Position numbers and translations under genes: made by a program. A DNA stretch of 18,746 bases. Origin: CANRPC01 sp964456095. GTDB taxonomy: Bacteria > Bacillota_I > Bacilli_A > RFN20 > CAG-449. The DNA is taken from positions 1 through 18,746 of the forward strand of contig CAYVZF010000023.1 of NCBI GenBank assembly GCA_964456095.1. The letters run 5' to 3'. Shown one piece after another: positions 7,259 through 15,433 of this stretch. How positions within the stretch are numbered: the stretch's first letter is position 1; the number at the start of each line of letters is the position of its first letter. Below the pieces are notes generated by a model. The model was not told the origin of the DNA and did not search any database. It saw nothing but the letters and a program-made list of their open reading frames with translations.

Positions 7259-8184
7259 TAAGTAACGATGTTAATATAATTAGTATATAGTACTTTTAAA
7301 TATGAATAATTATTATCACAATCATATTTAAAACTTAATATTTCTTCTTTTTCTATTTTATCTCCAGAAATAAAATCTTTACAGTTTTTGTTTCTTGATT
7401 CATTTAGTAAATATGTAAAAGAATCTACTTCATCATAATATAATGATTTTGTTTCAATTAGATTAAATGTATTCCCATATATTTTTCCACTTGTACCAAT
7501 ATATATAGAATTATCTTTATAGTAAAAATAATCATCCACTAATAAATCACCTTTTTTTACATACATATTTTCTTTTACTAATACATTACCCGAACTTATT
7601 TCTATTTTTTTAATTATTGCATCTATATTTGCATACATTTTACCTTTTTTATTTTCAATAGTGATAACGTTTTCTTTTAATGTATAGCTAATAACTAATC
7701 TATTACCAGAAACATAAAAATCTATATTATTAATATATTCCAAGTTTGAATATAAAAATTCATTTTTAAGTTTATTAAGGAATGCATAATTAGGTATTTT
7801 TTTAAATTTTTTTATATTATTATCATTTAAATAATTTGTAATTCTTTCATTAATAATTAAACTATTACCTTTAATATCTATAATAAAAATTAATGAAGAT
7901 GTATAAAAAAAGAATATTAAAGATATTATTAAAGAAATAATAGTATACTTATATATATTCATTTTTAAAATAAGTTTTAATAACCCTTTAACCTCTAATA
8001 ACCTTATGTTTTTAAATACATTTTCAAATGTTTTTTTATATTTATAAGGTATTTCTATTTTATAAACATAATCATTTATTTTTTTTAAATTTATAACTTT
8101 AATACTATTATTTTTTATTTCATTTAATAAAAAAGATGAAGAATAAACTGTTACTTCATAAATTAAACTAGATGCACTTATCAT
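7255..8184 (-). CDS. yqfD: sporulation protein YqfD
   Basis: The product has 309 residues: an N-terminal soluble part of about 75 residues, a membrane helix near 77-101 (IYKYTIISLIISLIFFFY), then an outer domain with the YqfD signature, ANIDAIIKKIEISSGNVLVKE, YVKKGDLLV and GTSGKIYGNTF. YqfD proteins are made in the mother cell under SigE during engulfment-stage sporulation and lie in the forespore-surrounding membrane; the molecular function is unsettled. It is shorter than the Bacillus subtilis protein (about 400). It overlaps yqfC by 17 bases, so the pair is an operon with likely translational coupling. Its stop overlaps the stop of the convergent C39-peptidase gene by 4 bases, leaving no room for a terminator. 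Confidence 0.85.
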   Translation of the reverse strand: MISASSLIYEVTVYSSSFLLNEIKNNSIKVINLKKINDYVYKIEIPYKYKKTFENVFKNIRLLEVKGLLKLILKMNIYKYTIISLIISLIFFFYTSSLIFIIDIKGNSLIINERITNYLNDNNIKKFKKIPNYAFLNKLKNEFLYSNLEYINNIDFYVSGNRLVISYTLKENVITIENKKGKMYANIDAIIKKIEISSGNVLVKENMYVKKGDLLVDDYFYYKDNSIYIGTSGKIYGNTFNLIETKSLYYDEVDSFTYLLNESRNKNCKDFISGDKIEKEEILSFKYDCDNNYSYLKVLYTNYINIVTY

Positions 8185-8374
8185 AGTTAAAGATAATCCT
8201 TTCTATATTTCCATTTACAAAGGCTTCTTCTTCATAATAAGAGATTAATGATAAACTACTTCCAATAACATCAAGAGAATATTTTTTAAATCTTATCGAT
8301 ATCATTTTATCTGATAAATATGAAATATTAATAAATCTTTTGATCTTTAGTATTTTGTTTTCAAAATAAAACAA
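8168..8374 (-). CDS. yqfC: sporulation protein YqfC
   Basis: This 68-residue protein has the compact beta-rich YqfC pattern: ISIRFKKYSLDVIGSSLSLISYYEEEAFVNGNIERIIF. YqfC is the usual partner of YqfD in spore formers, under SigE control. The start is TTG at 8374; an in-frame TGA immediately precedes it and an AAAGGTG ribosome site lies 8 bases upstream, so a rarer start codon is well supported. It lies 41 bases after dnaI, with a hairpin and a candidate SigE promoter in between. Confidence 0.78.
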   Translation of the reverse strand: MFYFENKILKIKRFINISYLSDKMISIRFKKYSLDVIGSSLSLISYYEEEAFVNGNIERIIFNYDKCI

Positions 8375-8419
8375 TCATTCTTCACCTTTATAAAGATATG
8401 ATTGTTAATAATTTTTTAT
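8370..8419 (-). promoter_or_regulatory. hairpin over the yqfC start and candidate SigE promoter
   Basis: Plus-strand AACAATCAT (8370-8378) and ATGATTGTT (8398-8406) form a perfect 9-bp stem with a 19-base loop. In the yqfC mRNA the ribosome site lies in the loop and the TTG start in the 3' arm. It could terminate dnaI or modulate yqfC translation. In the same stretch, reading minus, ATA (8419-8417), 16 bases, then CATATC (8400-8395) resembles the SigE promoter pattern (ATA, N16-18, CATAnn). That start point would abut the ribosome site and leave the hairpin incomplete, so both readings may not hold together. Confidence 0.35.
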
Positions 8420-9324
8420 GAATTTAATTTATAAGGATAACCAGTTAATTCTAAATATTTAAATTCATTTGTTAATAAACTTTTTAGTTGTCTAACTTTT
8501 GGAGCGCTTGCTTTTGAAAGTAAATACATAGAAGTTATTTCATCAATTGTAAAATTACTTGTTATTATTGTTAATTTATTATTAATACTTCTTTCATTTA
8601 ATATAGGATATACATATGTATCTCTAATAAAATCAGATTTATATTCATTGCCAAACCCATCAATAACTAATAAATCAACATTAATTAATTCATCTAATAA
8701 TGCTTTACAAGCATTTTTATCTTGAAAATTCAAGTCTTTTAATTCATTAAATATTTCAGAACTTGAGCAAAAAGATACAAGAGAGTTATTATCTTCAACA
8801 TATTTAGAGGCAAATAAACTAGATATAAAAGTTTTACCCATTCTAGAATCACCATATAAATAAATAGAATTACTTTTAGTTTTATTTAATATTTCTGCAA
8901 AAGCTTTTAATACTTTCTTTCTCTCGTTAGCGTAGTCATTATGAATTAATTCTTGATAAAAGTCATATTCAAAATAATTATCAGGAAAATCTTTTTTCAA
9001 AAACTTTCTTCTTTTTAATAATGATTTTTTATATAAATCACATGTGTTAAATTCAATATCAAAAGTTCTTGTTTCATCATCAAATACTAATTCAAATTGT
9101 AGTAATTTAGGTACTTTATTACATTTTCCAGAGCATGATTTACATTTTAATCTATCTTCTTTAAATTTTAATAATTTAGATGCTGACGCAATTATTTCAT
9201 CATCACTTAAATCATAACACGATATTATATCTTTATAGAAATCATCTTCTTTAATTCTTTTTAAAGCAGATAATTTATATTCATTTATATGAGGATTGTT
9301 TAAATTAAAATCAACTTTCTTCAT
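8416..9324 (-). CDS. dnaI: primosomal helicase loader DnaI (AAA+ ATPase)
   Basis: The product has 302 residues. The N-terminal domain includes a Cys cluster (Cys61, Cys64, Cys68, Cys95) matching the zinc-binding region that contacts the replicative helicase. The AAA+ domain follows: Walker A GDSRMGKT at 158-165, Walker B LLVIDGFGNE near 218-227, a sensor-1 TIITSN, and an Arg-finger region near KVRQL. DnaI loads the DnaC hexamer onto DNA at origins and restart sites with DnaB and DnaD. Its ATG directly follows the dnaB stop (TAAATG), with a GGAGGG ribosome site at the end of dnaB, giving tight coupling. The dnaB-dnaI order is the standard Firmicutes arrangement. Confidence 0.92.
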   Translation of the reverse strand: MKKVDFNLNNPHINEYKLSALKRIKEDDFYKDIISCYDLSDDEIIASASKLLKFKEDRLKCKSCSGKCNKVPKLLQFELVFDDETRTFDIEFNTCDLYKKSLLKRRKFLKKDFPDNYFEYDFYQELIHNDYANERKKVLKAFAEILNKTKSNSIYLYGDSRMGKTFISSLFASKYVEDNNSLVSFCSSSEIFNELKDLNFQDKNACKALLDELINVDLLVIDGFGNEYKSDFIRDTYVYPILNERSINNKLTIITSNFTIDEITSMYLLSKASAPKVRQLKSLLTNEFKYLELTGYPYKLNS

Positions 9325-10548
9325 TTATAGTCCCTCCACCATTTTCTTTAAATCATCTAAAGAAAAATCATCATCTTCTTCATCATCATTAGTAGATGTA
9401 ACATTCTCTACTTCTTTAATAACTTTTTTCTTTCCTTTTTTAGACATAAGCGCATTTATCGCTTCCATAGCGTTTAAAACATTTTTTCTTTTTAATGTTG
9501 AAGCCAATTTTTCACAAAATGCTCTTGGTAAATTATTATCACAAACATTTAATGTATATTCAATGATTGCATTTATTACACCTGTATTTAATCCATATTC
9601 TCTTGATAATGTATTAATAATTGCAACATCTGCAGGAGAAGGATTTGAATTATTAGAAAGGAGTTTTAAATAATCATATGGAGCCCATTTATTCATTTGA
9701 TTAACTTTAGAAGCAAAACGTGAATCATTATCATATTCTTTATAAGATTCTTCATCTTTTTTAATAGGCACTATTAAAGAATTTCTACATATATCATATA
9801 GTTCATCTATATCAAATACTTTATCTTTAACTATGTATGTAGAATTTAACATAGAAGCCATGGTTTCTTCTTTTATTCCAAATAATGTAGATAGTCTTTT
9901 TACTTCAAAAATAAGAGAATCAGTTATAACATCTTTATTATATCCATATTTATTTTTTAATAATCCAACAAATACTTTTTCATCAAAATCATCATTAATT
10001 GTTCCACTTGTATATGTAAATATTTTTTCACCATCAGGAATTAAAGCAAATTTATTATTATCAAATATACTTCTATATGAAGCAGAAACATCATAATAAC
10101 CTTTTAATTCAGGTTCTTTAATTGTATATGTTCTTTTAATTCTTGATACTTCTTTTTCTCCAAGTGAAGAAGTAAGCAATCCAACAAATAAAGGATCTTT
10201 AAAAAATTCACCAGGATTTTTTGGAGCATATAAAATATAAATATATGATGCTAAATCATTTTCATCTACTTTTCTATACGTCTTAATTAATCCAATTGCT
10301 TCAAGTCTTTTTCTTGCTAAAACAATATCAGATAAATTTAAAGATGTTTTTTTAGAAAGTACTTCATGAGTAGATATAGATATCCATTCTTGAAAACAAA
10401 CTTCATTTAATAACGTAAAATAAAGCGTTATAGCCTTATTTCCAATAAATGGTTGATATAAATTTATAATAGTATTTAAATCATCATTAGTGATTATAGA
10501 TGCTTTATATACTTTATAAAAATCTTTATTAGATAAATATAATTCCAT
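9325..10548 (-). CDS. dnaB: replication initiation and membrane attachment protein DnaB
   Basis: The product has 407 residues from the ATG at 10548. The frame is open to a GTG at 10554, but the AGGAG ribosome site (10558-10554) overlaps that GTG and lies 5 bases before the ATG, so the ATG (MELYLSNKDF) is chosen. An N-terminal winged-helix region (LYQPFIGNKAITLYFTLL, RKRLEAIGLIKTYRK) is followed by DnaD-like DnaB_2 modules, the last with ADVAIINTLSREYGLN, VINAIIEYTLNVCDNNLP and AFCEKLASTLKRKNVLNAMEAI. An acidic tail (EEDDDFSLDDL) ends it. This is the Firmicutes DnaB, which with DnaD and DnaI loads the helicase; it is not the E. coli helicase of the same name. It is the first gene of the dnaB-dnaI operon. 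Confidence 0.9.
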   Translation of the reverse strand: MELYLSNKDFYKVYKASIITNDDLNTIINLYQPFIGNKAITLYFTLLNEVCFQEWISISTHEVLSKKTSLNLSDIVLARKRLEAIGLIKTYRKVDENDLASYIYILYAPKNPGEFFKDPLFVGLLTSSLGEKEVSRIKRTYTIKEPELKGYYDVSASYRSIFDNNKFALIPDGEKIFTYTSGTINDDFDEKVFVGLLKNKYGYNKDVITDSLIFEVKRLSTLFGIKEETMASMLNSTYIVKDKVFDIDELYDICRNSLIVPIKKDEESYKEYDNDSRFASKVNQMNKWAPYDYLKLLSNNSNPSPADVAIINTLSREYGLNTGVINAIIEYTLNVCDNNLPRAFCEKLASTLKRKNVLNAMEAINALMSKKGKKKVIKEVENVTSTNDDEEDDDFSLDDLKKMVEGL

Positions 10549-10884
10549 ATACACTCCTAGCTTTACTTCTTATTAATTGTTTTATAATTAAAGAGTATTA
10601 CTTTAGTTATAAAACATTCAATCTATGATTGAATAATAAGTTGCAATATTTGAATTTTCAAGAAATATCAATTAATTGATAACCACTTATGTATATTAAC
10701 ATTTTAATTTTTTTTTTTAAACAAATAAAAACAAATCGTAGTAAATACGTAAAACTTTCAGAATAAAAAAAACTTATTATAAGTATAGATACATTAGTAC
10801 AAATTAGTTCAATTTTCTTTACTAATTTAGTTACTTTTATTTTTTTTAAGAATATTCAAATTAATTCTTATTGCATATAATCTT
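10549..10884. other. intergenic region upstream of dnaB, no gene seen
   Basis: No coding or RNA gene is recognisable. The dnaB-proximal part carries two adjacent inverted repeats (10579-10634). The rest is A/T-rich with T11 and A-rich runs; no T-tract hairpin terminator for the broken gene at 10885 stands out. No classical DnaA box (TTATCCACA) was found. Confidence 0.5.
10579..10634. repeat. two adjacent inverted repeats upstream of dnaB
   Basis: The first has arms GTTTTATAA (10579-10587) and TTATAAAAC (10607-10615), extended inward by TAAAG/CTTTA across one mismatch, with loop agtatta. The second follows at once: ATTCAATC and GATTGAAT (10616-10634) with loop TAT. They lie 31-86 bases upstream of the dnaB ATG, where a promoter, operator or 5' leader would be. 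No T-tract follows in the dnaB direction, so a regulatory site is more likely than a terminator. Confidence 0.6.
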
Positions 10885-11385
10885 TCATAAAGCATTATTT
10901 CCAATATCTTTTAACTCATTATTTGATATCCTTAATGTACAAGATAAGATTATGTAAATGTTAATTATTAAATATAAAATAATCGGCAATAATACAAAAA
11001 CAAACGTTATATTACTTATATCTTTATCAAGATATTTAATAATAATAGTTCCAATAACATAAATAACAGAGGAAATCATAAAAATAATCGATATATAACT
11101 TTTATTATCTTATTTGCATATTTTGTTTCTAAAGTCCGTCTATACGTTTTAATATTTATTAACAGCATCATTATCATTTGAAAAAGAAACAAAATTTCAA
11201 ATACTACAAAAAATAATAATTCTAAATAATATCTTGTTACCACTGCACTTTCAAATATTGCATCTTGCAATCCAAATAAATCAAGTGATAAAAAAAGTGG
11301 AACTACTATAAAATGAATAAATAAGACTAAAATAGATGTTATTATAATAACAATATTTAAAAATAAATAATTATTTTTTTAGCAT
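10885..11385 (-). pseudogene. four-helix membrane protein, broken by two frameshifts
   Basis: An AGGAGG ribosome site and ATG (11385) start a frame that stops after four codons (MLKK). Removing one A from the A7 run (plus-strand T7, 11374-11380) gives MLKNNYLFLNIVIIITS and runs on through LDLFGLQDAIFESAVV to a second break near 11100-11103, after which the frame continues with SYISIIFMISSVIYVIG to the stop at 10885. The restored product is about 166 residues with four membrane helices and little else. I recognise no family. Both lesions are one-base changes in A runs. Homopolymer sequencing error is the alternative, but other complete genes in the window are unaffected. Confidence 0.7.
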
Positions 11386-11799
11386 CTTATATTCCTCCTG
11401 ATTATTAAAATATAAAAAATTTGTCGATATAAAAAAATACAGATTATAGAAAAAATTTTAGAACATTTAAAAGAATTATTACTCAAGCTTAAATAAACTT
11501 TATACAAATAATTAAGTATAATTAATATTAGAAGAAAGTCATTTTATCAAATAGAATATTAATTATTTTTAAACTATATAATTAAAACTAGAAAAAAATT
11601 CCACAAAGATATTACATAAATTTAAATATATATCAATTATTATGATAATGAAATAAAGCTTTTTTAATTAAATTACATACGCTAGTAGAATAAGAATTAA
11701 TTTGTGCAGATAAAAAAGTAGAATTTAAGATTAAAAGAAAATAAATAATGTAAATTATATTTATATATTTGTATCATTTATTAGCATTGTTAAAATATC
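11386..11799. other. AT-rich intergenic region, no gene seen
   Basis: Apart from the ribosome site of the broken membrane gene at the left edge, stops are dense in all frames and no RNA gene or strong hairpin was recognised. The regulatory elements of the glycolysis operon begin only after about 11800. Confidence 0.5.
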
Positions 11800-11830
11800 T
11801 TACCACAATATTTTCTAATTAATAATTTAT

Positions 11831-11844
11831 GGTAAGCGTTTACA
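11831..11844 (+). promoter_or_regulatory. cre-like catabolite control site upstream of pfkA
   Basis: GGTAAGCGTTTACA matches the CcpA operator consensus TGWNANCGNTNWCA at all fixed positions except the first. Its centre lies about 75 bases upstream of the expected pfkA transcription start. TTACCA (11800-11805) and TGGTAA (11830-11835) form an additional inverted repeat overlapping its left edge. CcpA activates the pfk-pyk-ldh operon of lactococci, so control of this operon by sugar status is plausible. Activation or repression cannot be told from sequence. Confidence 0.6.
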
Positions 11845-11897
11845 TTTATGTTTTTTATTTTTTTAACATTTTTTTATATATAAAAAAGTAATTGCTG

Positions 11898-11906
11898 TGG
11901 TAGAAT
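11898..11906 (+). promoter_or_regulatory. probable SigA promoter of pfkA-pyk-glk (extended -10)
   Basis: TGGTAGAAT at 11898-11906 is an extended -10 element (TGn plus TAGAAT) placed 39 bases before the pfkA ATG. No good -35 is present 17 bases upstream, which is tolerable for extended -10 promoters and fits a promoter aided by an upstream activator. Confidence 0.5.
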
Positions 11907-11945
11907 AATAAAGGTTTTTTTAAAGAATTAGGAGGCATTACAATT

Positions 11946-12905
11946 ATGATTAAAAGAGTTGGCGTATTAACTTCAGGAGGAGATGCCCCTGGAATGAACT
12001 CTTGTTTAAGAGCGGTAATCCGTGCAGGATTAAATCAAGGACTTGAGATGTATGTTATTCATAATGGATATAAAGGAATAATTGAAAGACATATAGAAAA
12101 AGTTAAGAGATCATTTGTTAGCGATATAATAAATAGAGGCGGTACAATTTTAGGAACAGCTAGACTTCCAGAATTCCAAGAAGATGAAGTACAAAATAAA
12201 GCTGTTGAAATTCTAAAAGAATATGGAATTGATGCATTAGTAACAATTGGTGGAGATGGAACGTATAAAGGTGCTTTAGCATTATCTAGAAAAGGAATTA
12301 AATGTATTGCAATTCCAGGAACTATTGATAATGATGTTGCAAGTACAGACTTTACTATTGGTTTTGATACTTCTTTAAATACTATCGTCGAATGTGTTGA
12401 TAAATTAAGAGATACTTCTTCATCACATCAAAGATGTTCAATCATTGAAGTCATGGGTAGAGATTGTGGTGACTTAGCTATATATGCAGGAATCGCATGC
12501 GGTGCTGAAGTAGTCATTACAAAAGATTATCAAATGACACGTTCAGAATTAAAAGAATCAATTAAAAAACAAATTGGTGAAGGTAAAGGCCACATCATGA
12601 TTATTATCTCTGAAAATGTTACTGATGTTAAAGAATTAGCTCGTGAAATTGAAAGGGACTGCGGTATTGAAGCACGTTCAGAAATATTAGGTAGAATTCA
12701 AAGAGGTGGTAAACCTTCCGCGATTGATAGAGTTCGCGCAGCAAGACTTGGAGTATATGCAATTGATTTACTACTTAAAGGTGAAACAGGATTATGTGTT
12801 GGATTTATATATGCTAAATTAACTGCAACACCGATTGAAGAAGCACTTAAAATGAAAAACAAAGATAATGGACCTTTAATGCGTGTTTCTGATATAATAA
12901 AATAG
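11946..12905 (+). CDS. pfkA: ATP-dependent 6-phosphofructokinase
   Basis: It phosphorylates fructose 6-phosphate with ATP, the committed step of glycolysis, in the cytoplasm. At 319 residues it has the length of the Bacillus enzyme. Visible signatures: ATP-binding LTSGGDAPGMN (8-18) and GGDGT (102-106), catalytic TIDND (126-130), substrate-binding MGR (170-172), ISEN (221-224) and GRIQRGG (249-255). The ATP-type GGDG rather than a PPi-type motif supports ATP as donor. The start has AGGAGG at 11930-11935, 10 bases upstream. It leads an operon with pyk 26 bases downstream and then glk, grouping entry, commitment and exit steps of glycolysis. A cre-like site and extended -10 promoter precede it. 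Confidence 0.97.
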   Translation: MIKRVGVLTSGGDAPGMNSCLRAVIRAGLNQGLEMYVIHNGYKGIIERHIEKVKRSFVSDIINRGGTILGTARLPEFQEDEVQNKAVEILKEYGIDALVTIGGDGTYKGALALSRKGIKCIAIPGTIDNDVASTDFTIGFDTSLNTIVECVDKLRDTSSSHQRCSIIEVMGRDCGDLAIYAGIACGAEVVITKDYQMTRSELKESIKKQIGEGKGHIMIIISENVTDVKELAREIERDCGIEARSEILGRIQRGGKPSAIDRVRAARLGVYAIDLLLKGETGLCVGFIYAKLTATPIEEALKMKNKDNGPLMRVSDIIK

Positions 12906-12931
12906 TATAATTAATTAGGAGGAATACTTTT

Positions 12932-14389
12932 ATGAATCATAATATTATCAAGAGAACTAAAATAATATGTACAATTGGACCATCATCAGATACTTATGAA
13001 ACTTGTAAAGAATTATATTTTGCAGGCATGAATATAATGAGGTTAAATTTTTCTCATGGTAGTTATGAAGAACATTATAAAAAAATTGAAATCTCAAAAA
13101 GATTAGAGGATGAAGATGGAATTATAATGCCAATATTACTAGATACAAAAGGTCCTGAGATTCGTACTCATGATTTTGTAGGTGGTAAAGCATTAATCGA
13201 AAGAGATTCAATTGTTAAAATCTCTATGAAAGAAGTAGAAGGAACTTCATCATTATTTTCAGTTAATTTCCCTGGATTATTTGATGATGTTAAAATTGGC
13301 GATAGAATAAAATTAGATGATGGCAATTTAACATTAAACATTATTGATAAAGATGAAGAAAATAAAATAATTATTACTAAAGCTTATAATCGTCATGAAA
13401 TAAAAAATAGACGTGGTGTTAATTGTCCTGATACTAATATATCAATGCCTTATCTTTCTGAAAAGGATATTAATGATATTATTTGGGGATGTAAAAACTC
13501 AGTCAATTTTATCGCGGCTTCATTTGTTAGAACTGCAGAAGATATTGATGAAATAAGAAAAATTTGTATTGAAAACAAAAGAAGTGATATGCAAATTATG
13601 GCTAAAATCGAAAATCCTACTGCTGTTAGAAATATTGATAAAATAATCGAAGCAAGTGATGCGATTATGGTTGCGCGTGGTGATTTAGGTGTAGAAATAC
13701 CAGCAGAAGATGTTCCTGTCGCTCAACTTAATATTATTAAAAAATGTCGTATTGCAGGAAAACCTGTTGTAACCGCGACTCAAATGCTTGATTCAATGAA
13801 AACAAATCCTAATCCAACTCGTGCTGAAGTTTCAGATGTTGCAAATGCTGTTTTAGATGGTACAGATTCAGTTATGTTATCTGCTGAATCCGCGAATGGA
13901 GAATATCCAGTTTTAGCATGTTCTATGCAAGCTAAAATTGCAGACAAAATGGAAAAATATTTAAATTATGAACTATTAGCAAGAGAGGCATATGAAACAT
14001 CACAAAAGAATAATAATGATGCAATTGCAAATGCTGTAGCAAATATGGCATCTTTAATTAATGCTGAATTAATCGTAACATTCTCTAAAACAAGTCAAAC
14101 AGCAAAAAGAATATCTAAAGCAAGACCTTGTTGTCCTATTCTTTCAGTTTCTGATTCACGTTCAGCATGTTATGGTTCATGTTTATCTTGGGGCGTATAC
14201 CCAATACTTGTTAAATCAATTCCTGAATTCATCGAAGATATGGAAGTTTTAGCAATCTTAAAAGCAAAACAAGTTGGATTAAAACCAGGAGCAAAAGTCA
14301 TTTTAACTGGTGGTACACCTGTTGGAAGTGGTAAAACAAACTTCATGAAAATTATTACTATACCAGAACCAAGAGGAGTAAGTTTATAA
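12932..14389 (+). CDS. pyk: pyruvate kinase
   Basis: It transfers phosphate from phosphoenolpyruvate to ADP, the last step of glycolysis. The product has 485 residues with the conserved blocks TKIICTIGPSS (9-19), MRLNFSHGS with the ADP/PEP-binding Arg37 and Asn39, LLDTKGPEIRTH, the active-site segment MAKIENPTA, MVARGDLGVEIP, and TATQMLDSM followed by PTRAEVSDVANAVLDGTDSVMLS. It ends after the allosteric C domain (TGGTPVGSGKTN) and lacks the extra PEP-utiliser-like C-terminal domain of Bacillus enzymes (about 585 residues). The start has an AGGAGG ribosome site. It is the middle gene of pfkA-pyk-glk; glk begins one base after its stop. Confidence 0.97.
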   Translation: MNHNIIKRTKIICTIGPSSDTYETCKELYFAGMNIMRLNFSHGSYEEHYKKIEISKRLEDEDGIIMPILLDTKGPEIRTHDFVGGKALIERDSIVKISMKEVEGTSSLFSVNFPGLFDDVKIGDRIKLDDGNLTLNIIDKDEENKIIITKAYNRHEIKNRRGVNCPDTNISMPYLSEKDINDIIWGCKNSVNFIAASFVRTAEDIDEIRKICIENKRSDMQIMAKIENPTAVRNIDKIIEASDAIMVARGDLGVEIPAEDVPVAQLNIIKKCRIAGKPVVTATQMLDSMKTNPNPTRAEVSDVANAVLDGTDSVMLSAESANGEYPVLACSMQAKIADKMEKYLNYELLAREAYETSQKNNNDAIANAVANMASLINAELIVTFSKTSQTAKRISKARPCCPILSVSDSRSACYGSCLSWGVYPILVKSIPEFIEDMEVLAILKAKQVGLKPGAKVILTGGTPVGSGKTNFMKIITIPEPRGVSL

Positions 14390-14390
14390 T

Positions 14391-15254
14391 ATGAAATACG
14401 TAATTAGCGTCGATTTAGGCGCGACAAATGTTAGAGTTGGTATTATTAATGAAAAACTTGAAATAATCTCTGTATTAAGAGAATTATCAACTAAAAACGA
14501 TAAAGAAAAACTTGCCAGTCAAATAATTAGAATGATTAAATCATTACCAATTGATAAATATAAGATTGAATATATAGGAGTCTCTGCATGTGGTTTAACA
14601 AAAAATAATCATATTGAGTTTTTAGCGAATTTAAACATTAAAGATTTCCCTTTAAATAAAATATTAGAAAAAGAATTCAATATTCCTTGTAATATTGTAA
14701 ATGATGCAAATGCAACAGCTCTATCAGAAGCTATGTTTGGTATAGCTAAAAATTATAATACATCTTATTTTATTACTATTTCTTCTGGAATTGGTGGTTG
14801 TTTAGTATATAATAACAAACTAATTGATTTACCTTTTGAATTAGGGCATCATATTATCTCATATAAAAATAGTAATTATGAAATTGAAGAAATTCTTTCA
14901 GGTAATGGCATTGTTAAATTATGTTCAATTAATAATTTAGCAGTTAATAATGCACATGATTTCTTTAATCGAGTAAATGACAATGATGAATTAGCAAATC
15001 ATATTTTAGATGAATATATTACATTACTTTCTGAAATGTTTTTTAATCTACAATTAGATTATAATACAGATTGCATTATTCTTTCAGGAGGAGTAATGAA
15101 ATCTAAAGATTTATTCATTAATAAATTAATTGAAAAAACAAATAAGTTAGTTGATAAATTCCCATTAAATAAAGTTAATTTTGTGTTTGCTAAATTTGAT
15201 CAAGATGCTGGTTTAATTGGTGGCGCGACTGTTGGATTAATTAATATAATTTAA
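14391..15254 (+). CDS. glk: ROK-family sugar kinase, probable glucokinase
   Basis: The product has 287 residues of the ROK (repressor, ORF, kinase) family without a helix-turn-helix, so it is a kinase, not a repressor. It has the phosphate loop DLGATNVRVG (8-17), the catalytic NDANATALSE, SSGIGG, the sugar-binding ELGHH and a C-terminal LSGGV. Its place after pfkA and pyk supports phosphorylation of glucose imported without the phosphotransferase system. The family's usual zinc motif CxCGxxGC after ExGH is missing: the segment after ELGHH (IISYKNSNYEIEEILSGNGI) has no such Cys cluster. The family also phosphorylates other hexoses, so glucose is an inference. The start lies one base after the pyk stop, with its AGGAG site inside pyk. 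Confidence 0.85.
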   Translation: MKYVISVDLGATNVRVGIINEKLEIISVLRELSTKNDKEKLASQIIRMIKSLPIDKYKIEYIGVSACGLTKNNHIEFLANLNIKDFPLNKILEKEFNIPCNIVNDANATALSEAMFGIAKNYNTSYFITISSGIGGCLVYNNKLIDLPFELGHHIISYKNSNYEIEEILSGNGIVKLCSINNLAVNNAHDFFNRVNDNDELANHILDEYITLLSEMFFNLQLDYNTDCIILSGGVMKSKDLFINKLIEKTNKLVDKFPLNKVNFVFAKFDQDAGLIGGATVGLINII

Positions 15255-15284
15255 TTTATAAATAAATAACATTTATTAATATTT

Positions 15285-15324
15285 AATGATGGTTAATGAT
15301 GTGTTTAACCATCATTTTTTTATT
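15285..15324 (+). terminator. intrinsic terminator of pfkA-pyk-glk
   Basis: AATGATGGTTAA (15285-15296) and TTAACCATCATT (15305-15316) form a perfect 12-bp stem with an 8-base loop, followed by a T run. It lies 31 bases after the glk stop and cleanly ends the operon. Confidence 0.93.
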
Positions 15325-15398
15325 TATTTTATATTCAAAAAAATAAAAGTCCCTTGAAAAAGTGTAAATATACCTTGATATTTTATTTTTTTAAACAT

Positions 15399-15418
15399 GT
15401 ACTATGATTATATAGTAC
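15399..15418. repeat. short inverted repeat before the broken ATPase gene
   Basis: GTACTAT (15399-15405) and ATAGTAC (15412-15418) flank GATTAT, 16 bases before the ATG of the ATPase remnant. It overlaps TATGAT, a possible -10 element, so it could have been an operator. No stronger evidence. Confidence 0.4.
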
Positions 15419-15433
15419 CAGAAGATAAGATAT

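Noticed and set aside
11422..11428. Second 0A box (TGTCGAT) upstream of the broken membrane gene.
   Set aside because: One mismatch, and no sporulation gene nearby. Similar 6/7 matches occur inside pfkA and sigG coding sequence, showing this level of match arises by chance.
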